Origin: an uncultured Lachnospiraceae bacterium
GTDB lineage: Bacteria; Bacillota; Clostridia; Lachnospirales; Lachnospiraceae
NCBI GenBank assembly: GCA_902779445.1
Contig: CACZBM010000013.1
Span: 1 to 55,675, forward strand
Direction of reading: 5' to 3'
Length of the DNA: 55,675 nt
Shown: positions 1 to 8,693 of the stretch, in pieces
Layout of the letters: each line of letters begins with the position of its first letter
Numbering within the stretch: the stretch's first letter is position 1
Position numbers and translations under genes: made by a program
Notes under the pieces: generated by a model
What the model was told of the DNA's origin: nothing
Seen by the model: the letters and a program-made list of their open reading frames with translations, nothing else
The model's database searches: none

Positions 1-17
1 GCTGACGCTCAGGAAGG

Positions 18-40
18 AAAAACGTCCGGTGGACGTTTTT
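18..40. terminator. Terminator-like hairpin at the left edge
   Basis: A perfect 10-bp stem (AAAAACGTCC paired with GGACGTTTTT) closes on a 3-nt loop, GGT. It reads as an intrinsic terminator on both strands because the outer half of the stem is A/T. It probably ends a gene lying left of the window. A second, weaker hairpin follows at 42-75 (GGGCGT pairing with ACGCCC, with an inner GCAC/GTGC). The first 14 bases are the tail of an R1 repeat. Confidence 0.6.
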
Positions 41-87
41 CGGGCGTGTTTACGAGCACTGAGTGCGAGTACGCCCCGCACAAGGAG

Positions 88-123
88 CTTAACTAAACGG
101 CATTGGAACCGTCCCTGTTGACT
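88..123 (+). repeat. R3 repeat copy
   Basis: This stretch reads CTTAACTAAACGGCATTGG, followed by an AACCGTCCC-type segment and TTGACTT. Two further copies in inverted orientation occur at 52343-52360 and 52438-52472. It ends only 21 bases before the start codon of the next gene. Confidence 0.55.
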
Positions 124-144
124 TCTAAAAAAAGGAGAATCAGT

Positions 145-2475
145 ATGCCGGATTACAGACTTGAAAATGCGATAGCCGATCTTGATGCGGTCTATGTAGA
201 AAATGAAGAGGACAGAAAGACCCTTTCAGGTGTCAACAGAGCGATAGAAAGGCTCAGGAACAGTACTGCCAGGTACTATGAGAATAATAAGAATCTGACG
301 GATGATGATATCGAGGATATCATCTCGGAATATGAGATCCTCTTAAATGCCTGTGATGAATATATTAAAGAAGGAAAGAACTATACAGACACAGGATTCG
401 GGCAGGGAAGACTGCACTGTGTGAAAGCCATACGCGCTCTCGTATCTGAGGATCTCCGTGCCCTGCATGAAGCTCTCGCTCTTGAGGCTAAGGGCCGGAC
501 CCTGCAGAAGGTGATAGAGGAGGGACGTTCCATAAGCGCAGAGGTTGTGGAAGGTGAAAGCATAAATACTGTGGGTGATGCCATGAGCTCCCGTATACCC
601 GTAAGGCTTACCATGGAAGACGGAACCGTGGAGGAGGGTTTTTTCACCGAGAGCTACACTGTAGAAAACTATGAGAACACGATGTCCAATGCCCTGCAGG
701 AAGCCGAGAATAAATACGGAAAGGATTCAGCGGAAGCCCGGATCGCGCGTAGTATATACAATCTGCCACAGGCAGAGCTGTTTGAATTAAAAGACCAGTA
801 TCAGGAAGGTGTAACGGATACTCTTGAAAACCCGGAGATGGCGGCTGTATTCTTCAACTTTCCCGGAAGTATAACCTCGTTAGATAAAGCAAATGAAAAA
901 CTGGACCCTTCTCTGAAAGATGAATTAATGAAACCTGAAAACACTGATCTCAGAAGGCACTATTATGAGATCCTTAACAATGCATTCAAAAAATACGCTC
1001 ATTACAATCTTAATCATGAAATGGCGGAGATTCCTGCCGGGCAGCGTATAGATAAGAGAAATACGGCTATGAGCTCGATGGCCAATTATTTCGACATGGG
1101 CGGTATGATAGCCGGTGCCAGAAGCTTTAAGCTTACGATCAACGGAGTTGAAAAGACAGGCACCTTCCAGCAGAAGGCAAAGGGAAATGATATCGGTCAT
1201 CTGGAAAAAGAAAACGAAATGTGGTCTGTAGGAAAGAGAAATGATTTTTCAGGGGTTAACAACAACGAATTAAAGCGCCAGCTTTCAGACCTTCAGGTTC
1301 TTGACTATATCTGCGGGAATAAGGACCGCCACAGCGGCAATATGCTCTACAAAACTGAACGAGGAGAGATAACCGGCATCACCGGTATAGATAACGATAT
1401 GTCCTTCGGCAAAAAAATAAAGGCTGATGACGATGACATTGAAAAGCTGGTGGATCCGGAAAACATGCGTATCATGAGGGAGGACACCGCCCGGAAGATA
1501 CTGGAAACAAAGCCGGAAACCCTGGATCTCATATTAAAAGACATGAATTTTACCGGGGAAGAAATGGACGCCTGTAAGAAAAGGCTTAAAAAGCTTCAGG
1601 ACCAGCTCACGGCTGACATCAAATGGAAAAAGGACAAGGGTGCCACTAAGCTTAAATCCGGAAGGATACTCGTGGTCCCGGACAGTGAATTCGATAAATA
1701 CGATATTGAGCATCTGGCAAAAAGAAATCCCGCTCATGAAAACAATAAAAACTATTTCGAAAGAATGATGGAACTGAAGAATAATCTTGCCTACCGCTTT
1801 GAATCCAAAAAGTTCGACAAGGCGGAAAAAGCCATAAAATACATTAATGCCAGAGCTGAAAAAGGCAGTCTCAATTTCATGAAGGAAGAGCCCATTACCA
1901 ATATTGATCTTGAAAAGACGGCACAAAGTGTTGCCAAGGCCAAAAGTCTTTTTGACAATATGGGCGGCAAGCTTTACGGGAAGGATACCGGACATTACGA
2001 ATGGATGAAGAAGTCCGTAGGGCAGCTCAATACCTATTTTGAAAATCTGAAACAGCAGCATGCGGGCAGTAAAGCCGTGGATATTCCTTCCAAGGATGCT
2101 GTAAAGCTGGAAACCCTGTTCCGGCAGATCCGGATAGCCGGCGATAACTATGTGAAGACTCATCCGAATCCCTGGACGCCGCAGGGCAAGAAACGCAGGG
2201 AAATGGGAGTGGCAATGTCCGGGCTTAAGGTGACAGCAGCTATTAATACCGTCCCCGAAGCCGGGAAGGAGCAGGGACGAAAAACAGTTCATGTCAAGCA
2301 TACGGATATTGATAAACTCATTGAGAAACAAAAGAAGATAGATAGTCAGAACTCTGTTTCAGATAAAAAGAAGATAGAGAAGAAGACAGCTGTCAGTCAG
2401 TCCGAAAACCAGAAGAAATCCGGCACGCGTAAGAGGTCGAATTCTGTTGTAACGCCAAAGGCCCCGAGCATGTAA
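145..2475 (+). CDS. PI3/4-kinase/FAM20-like kinase-fold protein
   Basis: This predicted 776-residue soluble protein has no signal peptide or membrane segment. The ATG at 145 is chosen because AAAGGAG lies 8 bases upstream; a longer reading from 103 has no such site. The centre carries the pattern GNKDRHSGN (about residues 391-399) followed by IDND (415-418). This is the spacing of the catalytic loop (D394, N399) and metal-binding Asp (D416) of PI3/4-kinase, HipA and FAM20-type kinases. A stretch around residues 330-350 containing GTFQQKAKG could supply the N-lobe lysine. The long helical N- and C-terminal parts are not recognised, and the tail is Lys/Ser-rich. It stands alone, converging on the polysaccharide locus. 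The kinase fold is inferred from motifs only; substrate and activity are unknown. Confidence 0.55.
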   Translation: MPDYRLENAIADLDAVYVENEEDRKTLSGVNRAIERLRNSTARYYENNKNLTDDDIEDIISEYEILLNACDEYIKEGKNYTDTGFGQGRLHCVKAIRALVSEDLRALHEALALEAKGRTLQKVIEEGRSISAEVVEGESINTVGDAMSSRIPVRLTMEDGTVEEGFFTESYTVENYENTMSNALQEAENKYGKDSAEARIARSIYNLPQAELFELKDQYQEGVTDTLENPEMAAVFFNFPGSITSLDKANEKLDPSLKDELMKPENTDLRRHYYEILNNAFKKYAHYNLNHEMAEIPAGQRIDKRNTAMSSMANYFDMGGMIAGARSFKLTINGVEKTGTFQQKAKGNDIGHLEKENEMWSVGKRNDFSGVNNNELKRQLSDLQVLDYICGNKDRHSGNMLYKTERGEITGITGIDNDMSFGKKIKADDDDIEKLVDPENMRIMREDTARKILETKPETLDLILKDMNFTGEEMDACKKRLKKLQDQLTADIKWKKDKGATKLKSGRILVVPDSEFDKYDIEHLAKRNPAHENNKNYFERMMELKNNLAYRFESKKFDKAEKAIKYINARAEKGSLNFMKEEPITNIDLEKTAQSVAKAKSLFDNMGGKLYGKDTGHYEWMKKSVGQLNTYFENLKQQHAGSKAVDIPSKDAVKLETLFRQIRIAGDNYVKTHPNPWTPQGKKRREMGVAMSGLKVTAAINTVPEAGKEQGRKTVHVKHTDIDKLIEKQKKIDSQNSVSDKKKIEKKTAVSQSENQKKSGTRKRSNSVVTPKAPSM

Positions 2476-2538
2476 GGAGTCAAGGGGGGGGACGGTTCTC
2501 CTTTCCTCTCCCCCGTGTGCCCCGCACACTGTGCGGGG
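2476..2538. terminator. GC-rich hairpin between convergent genes
   Basis: An 8-bp perfect stem (CCCCGCAC/GTGCGGGG, 2520-2538, loop ACT) abuts the stop codon of the leftward polysaccharide operon. Neither side has a clear U-tract, so it is not a textbook terminator. Its position between two converging genes suggests a transcription barrier. The preceding bases 2476-2512 hold a GGGGACGGTTCTCC segment of a type I recall from scattered clostridial repeats. Confidence 0.4.
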
Positions 2539-3942
2539 TTAATACGCGTTCTTATTCACGAGACCGGTGAATATGGTGAGGAACATGATCTTTATATCAA
2601 ATCCCATAGTCCAATGTTCGATATAGTAGAGGTCGTACTCCACTCTCATCCTTATGGAGGTATTTCCTCTGAGACCGTTGACCTGAGCCCATCCCGTGAG
2701 ACCTGGACGTACCTGGTGCTTTATCATGTATCTCGGTATCTCTTCCTTAAACTTCTCCACGAACTGAGGTCTCTCCGGACGGGGACCTACTATACTCATA
2801 TCACCCCGAAGAATATTAAACAACTGCGGAAGCTCATCCATGCTGGTTCTTCTTAAGACCTTTCCAACCTTAGTAACCCTGGGATCATTGGGTTTTGTCC
2901 AGCCCTTCTCCTCCTCATCCGGGTCCTGGACTTCCATGGTGCGGAACTTATACATTTGGAATGACCGGTTATGAAGTCCCACTCTCTCCTGCTTAAATAT
3001 GACGGGTCCCGGCGAAGTTGCCTTTATCACAATGGCCGAGATCAGCATGACCGGCGAGAATATGACCAGCATGACAGCAGAGCCTATGATATCTACTATC
3101 CTCTTAGCCAGCATATTAAGTGAATTAGTAAGCGGCACGTGCCTTATATTTATTACAGGAAGACCGTCCAGATCCTCCATATAGGGCCGTGATGGTATTA
3201 CCTCATTGTAATCGGGAATAAACTGCGTGTGCACGCCTGACTTCTCACACTGCCCCACAATCTCTCCAAGCTTTCCGTATTCGTCAAGGCTCAATGTGAT
3301 GGCAATCTCGTCCAGTTTATTCTCAGGCAGGATATATTCGAGGTTCCCTATCTTTCCAAGGACCTTTATCCCTTTATAAACGGTTCCCGCGTCAACCCTG
3401 TCGTCTAAGATCCCGCGGATCACATAACCCCACTGGGGATTTAAGCGCACTTTATTTATATAACTCTCCGCAGCCTTGGAGTAGCCGATAAGGAGAACAT
3501 ATTTCAGATTAAATCTCTTCCTGCGGATATATCTCAGGAAATGACGTACCATATTCCTGAAAACAGTTTCAAGGATGATATTAACGAGATAGAAATACAA
3601 GATCATCCGTCTGGAGAAATGGGACTGTCTCACCAGATACAGGATAACGATGAACATTACCATACCGATGGTATTTGCTCTTACGATATTATAGAATTCC
3701 TGCTTCCTGCCGGAAGCTCTTTTGGAATTATAGAGATTGCACTCGTAATAGAGGAAGAGATACCCCACGATAAGGAAGGGCAGCGCCTCCATATACATAT
3801 AGTACGGCAGATGGAGAATGCTCTGATCCTCCCAGGGTGCGAGGAACTTTATAAAATAGGCTATATTGTAAGAAGCCGCTATTACCAGTGCATCCAGAAA
3901 TACATGAGCTCTGTTGAACAGCCTCTGATTGTCTTTGATCAA
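2539..3942 (-). CDS. Polyprenyl-phosphate sugar phosphotransferase (initiating enzyme)
   Basis: This 467-residue membrane protein should transfer a sugar-1-phosphate to undecaprenyl phosphate, the first step of capsule or exopolysaccharide assembly (WbaP/WcaJ/EpsE type). The N-terminal 135 residues hold about four hydrophobic segments, followed by a CoA-binding-like Rossmann region (about 148-250). The bacterial sugar transferase domain covers about 278-467, with KRIVDIIGS, RVGLHNRSFQMYKFRTM, the GDMSIVGPRPE motif and GWAQVNGLRG. The start is TTG at 3942, supported by GGAGG (minus strand, 3949-3953) 6 bases upstream. It is the last gene of the leftward locus, 28 bp after the preceding GT2. 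The preferred sugar (glucose, galactose or a derivative) cannot be read from sequence. Confidence 0.9.
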   Translation of the reverse strand: MIKDNQRLFNRAHVFLDALVIAASYNIAYFIKFLAPWEDQSILHLPYYMYMEALPFLIVGYLFLYYECNLYNSKRASGRKQEFYNIVRANTIGMVMFIVILYLVRQSHFSRRMILYFYLVNIILETVFRNMVRHFLRYIRRKRFNLKYVLLIGYSKAAESYINKVRLNPQWGYVIRGILDDRVDAGTVYKGIKVLGKIGNLEYILPENKLDEIAITLSLDEYGKLGEIVGQCEKSGVHTQFIPDYNEVIPSRPYMEDLDGLPVINIRHVPLTNSLNMLAKRIVDIIGSAVMLVIFSPVMLISAIVIKATSPGPVIFKQERVGLHNRSFQMYKFRTMEVQDPDEEEKGWTKPNDPRVTKVGKVLRRTSMDELPQLFNILRGDMSIVGPRPERPQFVEKFKEEIPRYMIKHQVRPGLTGWAQVNGLRGNTSIRMRVEYDLYYIEHWTMGFDIKIMFLTIFTGLVNKNAY

Positions 3943-3970
3943 AATAAACCTCCGATGGGTTTACGGTTCT

Positions 3971-4936
3971 TCAGAAAAGATCCGTAAATCTTCTCACGGT
4001 ATTCAGCCATAACTCCAGCTGAATGCGGACATAATTCTTAAAATTTTTCGATGAATAAGGATATTTTCTGCCCTCCTTGCAGAGGATATATCCTCTCTTG
4101 ATCCCGGAAAGATAAGCTCTTCCGTATCCTATCAGTATGAAATAAACCGCCTTTACACCGAATCCCAGCAATAGAAACGGGAGATTCAGTATGATCTGCA
4201 GTGTGGGCATATTTTTCATGACAACGTACATATTGTTTCTGGCGGAGATACGCACCTTGAAATCATTGTGCCTCGAGCCCGAGACTCCACTCCCCATATG
4301 ATACACTATGGCTTCAGGCTCATATACATTCCTGTAGCCCATGATCCGCGCTCTGTAACCTATATCCACATCTTCCAGATACGCAAAATGGAATTCATCA
4401 AACCAGCCGATCTCATCCAGGATCTTTCTCCTGTAAATGGCTGCACCGCCGCAGGAAGCGAAAACATCGCAACTGTCAGTATACCTGTCTTTCTTCTTAT
4501 CCTTCCCTCTGGCGAATGCCCAGCCCAGAGCACAGTAAAGGTCACCTGCTCCGTCTATCCTGTCAGGCCTCATCATCTGAAGCATCTTTGATGAAACGGA
4601 AAAGATCTTTTCATCCTTTATGATCGCCGAATGCATCTTTTCAACGAATCTCTCATCTGCTCTCGTGTCATTATTGAGGAGCAGTACATAGGGTGTATCG
4701 GATACTTTGATCCCCTCATTGACCGCCCTTGAAAATCCAAAGTTGTCACTGAGTCTTATAAGCCTGACCTCGGGATACTCATTCTCAATGATCTCTGCAC
4801 TTCCGTCCCCAGAGTGATTATCCGCCACAATGACATCAAAATCCCTGTAGGTCTGGGATCTAAGCGAATCGAGACAGTCTCTTATGAACTTTTCTCCCCG
4901 GTAATTCGGGATGATGACGGTTACTTCGTTTTTCAT
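3971..4936 (-). CDS. GT2 family glycosyltransferase, rhamnosyltransferase-like
   Basis: This 321-residue protein has an N-terminal GT-A domain (VTVIIPNYRG at about 6, VIVADNHSGDGS at about 35, NFGFSRAVNEG, LLLNNDTR as the metal-binding region) and LEDVDIGYR near 185. A hydrophobic C-terminal stretch (about 255-290) should hold it at the membrane. It resembles WbbL/RfbF-type rhamnosyltransferases, which suits the dTDP-rhamnose genes in the same locus. The ribosome binding site is weak, because the upstream DNA is R1 repeat. Confidence 0.85.
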   Translation of the reverse strand: MKNEVTVIIPNYRGEKFIRDCLDSLRSQTYRDFDVIVADNHSGDGSAEIIENEYPEVRLIRLSDNFGFSRAVNEGIKVSDTPYVLLLNNDTRADERFVEKMHSAIIKDEKIFSVSSKMLQMMRPDRIDGAGDLYCALGWAFARGKDKKKDRYTDSCDVFASCGGAAIYRRKILDEIGWFDEFHFAYLEDVDIGYRARIMGYRNVYEPEAIVYHMGSGVSGSRHNDFKVRISARNNMYVVMKNMPTLQIILNLPFLLLGFGVKAVYFILIGYGRAYLSGIKRGYILCKEGRKYPYSSKNFKNYVRIQLELWLNTVRRFTDLF

Positions 4937-4950
4937 ATATGATATCTATC

Positions 4951-5105
4951 AGATCCTTCGCTTCGCTCAGGATGACATCTGTGTCCTTAAGGATTCGCTC
5001 AGGATGACATCTGTGTCCTTAAGGCTTCGCTCAGGATGACATCTGTGTCCTTAAGGCTTCTGACTCTGTTGTCATCCTGAGGGCTTCGCCCGAGGGATCT
5101 CATTC
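4951..5105. repeat. R1 repeat with 32-bp tandem expansion
   Basis: An R1 palindrome (GATCCTTCGCTTCGCTCAGG ... CATCCTGAGGGCTTCGCCCG) is interrupted by three tandem 32-bp units at 4962-4993, 4994-5025 and 5026-5057. The units differ only in their last base. Each contains TTCGCTCAGGATGACATC followed by TGTGTCCTTAAGG. The array fills the gap between two GT2 genes. Confidence 0.9.
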
Positions 5106-5112
5106 TATTTAT

Positions 5113-6465
5113 TCATATCCTGAATAATATAGACGGATCTACAATAACTAGGTACCCCTGTTCCCTTACCTTCCTGCACATTTCAAATGCGTCTCTTGAG
5201 ATAAGATCTTTCAGGCTCTTTCTGATGGCAAAGGCATGGACACTGACGGCCTCTGTTTCCCTGGTCATTGATGCTCTGTGCATATATCCGGAAAACCTGT
5301 AGTCTATTCTACCATATTCCGGAACCCTTCTGCCATCCTGATCCATCCTGTAGCCGTTTGACACGGTCCTTCCGGTTTTTCCTATTATCCTCGCCCCTAC
5401 TATCCCGACTTCACTTCTCTGAAAGTACCCGGCGAGGCACTTCTCATATTCCGGAGTCAGGGGCAAAAGCTTATTATCTGTAAAAAGAATATACTCATCT
5501 TTATCTGTTCCGGCATCTCTGTAATCCGGATGATAAAAACCTCTATGGGCCGTTTCCCTTACTTCCGCATTTATTCCCCGTCTTGCGAAGTAATCCTGAA
5601 CCGCCTTTTTCCCATTTTCATATGCATACAGCTTGCTGTCCGGATTACCGGAAGTAGAATTGTCCGTTATCCTCCAGTGATATAAGATCTTGGGGATATG
5701 TGAGATCTTCTCCCTGGGAACTGTTTCCGACAGTCTCAGTAAAAGATCGTGATCCTGGGCTCCGTCATATTCACTCCTGAAGCCGCCTGCCTTTTCTATA
5801 AGATCCCGCTTCACTGTCAGCATGTGGCAGATATAATTATTGGACAGAAGCAGATCCAGATTGAAATCCGGCTTTCTGTTGGGGCTTAAAAATCTGTCAC
5901 TTCTGCCGTCATACTTATCTTCATCGGTATATACGATCAAAGCTCCTTCTTTGATCTTCTTCACGGTTTCGGAGAGGGCATCCGCCTCCAGAAAATCATC
6001 ATGGTCTATGAATGTGAGATAATCTCCGGAAGCTTTCTTAACGGCTTCATTGGTATTGCCGGAAATTCCTAAGTTTTCACTGAGCTTAAAGTACTTAATA
6101 TCAATTCCGGCTCCGGGATCCTCGTCATAGGTCCTGACCACATCCTCTATCTCTGTGCCGCTGCTCCCGTCCGCTATAACCACCTCAAATCCGGAGAAAG
6201 TCTGCTGTATCAGTGAATCCAAAAGATGTGCAAAATCATCTATGTCCGGATCGCATACCGGGATGATAAGACTTAACCGAAAGTACGACTCCTCTTCTGA
6301 AAGATGCACGGATGCCGGGACCATGGATATCTCCTCAGAGTAAACCCTGTTATCCACAGCCTCCTTAACTCCCTCCAGAAGACGGAACGCAGCTTTTTCC
6401 CATCCATTCCTCTCTGCGTATTTCCCTATTTTCTTTATCGAAGTCCTTATTCTATCAATGTCCAT
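5113..6465 (-). CDS. GT2 family glycosyltransferase (tandem-type, second half truncated)
   Basis: This 450-residue protein has an N-terminal helical region, then a GT2 domain from about residue 62 (RLSLIIPVCDPD, VVIADGSSG, ENLGISGNTNEA, TFIDHDDFLEAD, IVYTDEDKYDG). It resembles the first half of the larger tandem GT2 enzyme at 15213-17237. After residue 325 a second GT2-like stretch begins (YILFTDNKLLPL, GIVGARIIGKTG) but ends early, without the conserved acidic NDVDFC-type box, so this half is probably not catalytic. Its ATG overlaps the 3' end of the preceding gene by 11 bp, suggesting translational coupling. Confidence 0.8.
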   Translation of the reverse strand: MDIDRIRTSIKKIGKYAERNGWEKAAFRLLEGVKEAVDNRVYSEEISMVPASVHLSEEESYFRLSLIIPVCDPDIDDFAHLLDSLIQQTFSGFEVVIADGSSGTEIEDVVRTYDEDPGAGIDIKYFKLSENLGISGNTNEAVKKASGDYLTFIDHDDFLEADALSETVKKIKEGALIVYTDEDKYDGRSDRFLSPNRKPDFNLDLLLSNNYICHMLTVKRDLIEKAGGFRSEYDGAQDHDLLLRLSETVPREKISHIPKILYHWRITDNSTSGNPDSKLYAYENGKKAVQDYFARRGINAEVRETAHRGFYHPDYRDAGTDKDEYILFTDNKLLPLTPEYEKCLAGYFQRSEVGIVGARIIGKTGRTVSNGYRMDQDGRRVPEYGRIDYRFSGYMHRASMTRETEAVSVHAFAIRKSLKDLISRDAFEMCRKVREQGYLVIVDPSILFRI

Positions 6466-7906
6466 GTTCTATCTCATCCATTATATTGATCGCATTCAGT
6501 ATAAAGGCCACCACCTTCTGGGGTCTGTCCATATGAAGAGGCAGCATTGATAAAAACAGAGAACATTCAAAAAGTCTAACACTCTTTAGATCTATATCTG
6601 CTTCACGGATCTTTTTTACAAACAGTTCTCTGTATTCCCTGACATCACCATCGATACAAAGCTTTAGCTTCATGTCATCGCTTAACCTTATATCATAAAG
6701 ACCGCTGTTCATAAAATCATACCGGCCGTTCACAGAATGTGAGAGCTTCACGATATCATAAAGGGGATCAGAGAAAATATCCTTCTCCTCCATGGCTCCC
6801 TTGGGATCTATGAATCTCATAAGACTGTTATCCGATGAATATAGGATATTTGAGAAACACAGGTCTCCGTGACTCACGGTTTTCACAAGCCTGTCCCTTT
6901 TATTTCCGATCATGCGGTCATAGATGTCTTCATATCTCTTAACGATATCATCAATACCGCCGGCATCCGTGCCGTCTTTAATACATGCTTCCACTTTGGC
7001 GAAATCGGGATGCTTCTTTAACTCTTCAATCCTCTTTTCCACTTTGTCTATATAGAGTTCTTTACGCCTCTCATAGAACTCATTCCAGCTCACCTCTTCT
7101 TCTTTCCGGTTTTTCAGGAAGAAAAAGACGGTATCCAGGATCTTTTCAAATTCCCCTGTTGAAATAGCTCCGTGCACATACCTGATCGCCAGATCTGTCA
7201 TGTGGTATCTCTGCATCCTGTATGATGCCTGAGTGCCATCCTCTTTATAATCATAGGGCAGAACGAACCAGCTCCTCATGCTCTCGGGCAGGAAGTAATA
7301 AAACTTATATTCCGCCTTTATCTTCGCGATGTTGCTGCTCGTCTTTGTGACAGTATACCGGTCTCCGGAAACAGAATTAAAGAATCTGGCTTCAAACCCT
7401 CCCGTAATAAATGAAAGGAAGTGTTCCTTATCCGAAATATCATAAAAAGCATCAGAAGAGATCACATCATAATCAAGCGCTCTCTCCCGGAGTCCTTCTG
7501 TATCTACTGCAATATCCTCAGCCCTGTAAAATGAATCCACATCCTTATAGATAATGGCAGCCACCTTGTCTGCAGACATCACCCTGTAATTGTCTTCAGC
7601 GTAGCATGCTTTTTTCAGGATCACCGTTAACTCTGAAGGATCTCTCACGATGCAGTCTGAGAAAATGCACACTATCGCGGTTCTCCGGCCGGCCTCCGTA
7701 AGTTGGACTCCGGCTGTATTAAAAAAGCACTTTATCTCCCCGGAAATATTGCCCTTTTCCAGGCTGTCACATACATTTTTTTCAAAAATATCCTGTAAGG
7801 ATCTTCTCTTGAATATGATCCTTCCGAAGCTCTTATCCCCGGTGATATCCTTTATCTCATCACCCGGTCTTTGTCTGTCATCATATATGACTATTACTCT
7901 TTTCAT
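6455..7906 (-). CDS. Aminoglycoside phosphotransferase/choline kinase-like enzyme
   Basis: This 483-residue protein has a C-terminal kinase domain with the Brenner motif SHGDLCFSN (H346, D348, N353), followed by the metal-binding D367 in FIDPKG and the helix DPLYDIVKLSHS. These are the hallmarks of the APH/LicA/choline kinase superfamily. In a capsule locus such an enzyme could phosphorylate a sugar, choline or another decoration. Residues 1-150 are not recognised; VCIFSDCIVRD (about 79-89) faintly resembles the core of a sugar-phosphate nucleotidyltransferase, but no GxGTR signature is present. It overlaps the downstream GT2 by 11 bp and the upstream membrane protein by 26 bp, so it is part of a tightly coupled block. 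Confidence 0.7.
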   Translation of the reverse strand: MKRVIVIYDDRQRPGDEIKDITGDKSFGRIIFKRRSLQDIFEKNVCDSLEKGNISGEIKCFFNTAGVQLTEAGRRTAIVCIFSDCIVRDPSELTVILKKACYAEDNYRVMSADKVAAIIYKDVDSFYRAEDIAVDTEGLRERALDYDVISSDAFYDISDKEHFLSFITGGFEARFFNSVSGDRYTVTKTSSNIAKIKAEYKFYYFLPESMRSWFVLPYDYKEDGTQASYRMQRYHMTDLAIRYVHGAISTGEFEKILDTVFFFLKNRKEEEVSWNEFYERRKELYIDKVEKRIEELKKHPDFAKVEACIKDGTDAGGIDDIVKRYEDIYDRMIGNKRDRLVKTVSHGDLCFSNILYSSDNSLMRFIDPKGAMEEKDIFSDPLYDIVKLSHSVNGRYDFMNSGLYDIRLSDDMKLKLCIDGDVREYRELFVKKIREADIDLKSVRLFECSLFLSMLPLHMDRPQKVVAFILNAINIMDEIEHGH

Positions 7907-8693
7907 GGCTGACAGCTTTCCTTTCTCGGTCAGTTTCCCAAAGTATCAGTAAAACTACGGTAAGTACCGCAAAAACTGCTATCCCCATAGCATTATACAC
8001 AAATCCTATCCTTGACTTTCCTCCGGACAGGATCGAATTGATATATGTAATAAAAGCGCTTATCCCGAAATCTGATCCGAAAGCTCCTGCCAGCATTTTA
8101 AGTGCGGCAAATTCCATCACCCATCCCATCAGGGAAGACAGGAGTATAAGCGGACTTCTGCCCTTTATCAGCTTCTGAAGGAATACATACCACTCATTTG
8201 CCCTGTCAAGGGTATCGAGGGCCATAAGAGCCCGGCCTGACTTTTTCGTCATTATAAGATATTTATTCAGATACCTGTAAGATGGAGCATAGAAAAGGTA
8301 GCATATAAAGATCGTGATAAGGCCTGCGAACAGAAGTAAAAGAACCGGATCCGCGCCGTTTCCCAAAAAGATCTCAAACGGAAGAGTGAGTAAAAGGAGT
8401 GCAAGAGTATCAAAAAATCTGTCTACCAGAACAAGCAATACCCCTGTTTTCAGTGCACCGGTCATATGCTTTACGGCGGCTATCCTGTATATCTCTCCAA
8501 GCTTAAAGGGAATGATGAGATTAACGAGGGTGGTTCTCGCATAAAGGAAAAAGACGTCAAAAAGTGACAGTTTCTTCTCCTCCATAAGTACGAGCCAGAC
8601 TCTCGTAAATTTAAAAAGATGGGCGAGGAAAAAGCAGACTATGACAAGCCCGAGGCACATTATATTTATGCTTAAGCTGAATGAAAATGTCAT
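7881..8693 (-). CDS. UPF0104/lysylphosphatidylglycerol-synthase-type membrane protein
   Basis: This 270-residue protein has about six hydrophobic segments. Features typical of the LPG synthase TM region family (AglD/MprF flippase-domain type) are visible: the segment following KLGEIYRIAAVK, the VDRFFD motif, and the GWVMEFAALKML helix near the C-terminal third. Members are thought to move lipid-linked substrates across the membrane. It starts inside the end of the GT2 gene at 8690 (ATGA overlap). The pair may form a lipid-carrier glycosyltransferase and its flippase; that link is inferred from position. Confidence 0.75.
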   Translation of the reverse strand: MTFSFSLSINIMCLGLVIVCFFLAHLFKFTRVWLVLMEEKKLSLFDVFFLYARTTLVNLIIPFKLGEIYRIAAVKHMTGALKTGVLLVLVDRFFDTLALLLLTLPFEIFLGNGADPVLLLLFAGLITIFICYLFYAPSYRYLNKYLIMTKKSGRALMALDTLDRANEWYVFLQKLIKGRSPLILLSSLMGWVMEFAALKMLAGAFGSDFGISAFITYINSILSGGKSRIGFVYNAMGIAVFAVLTVVLLILWETDRERKAVSHEKSNSHI

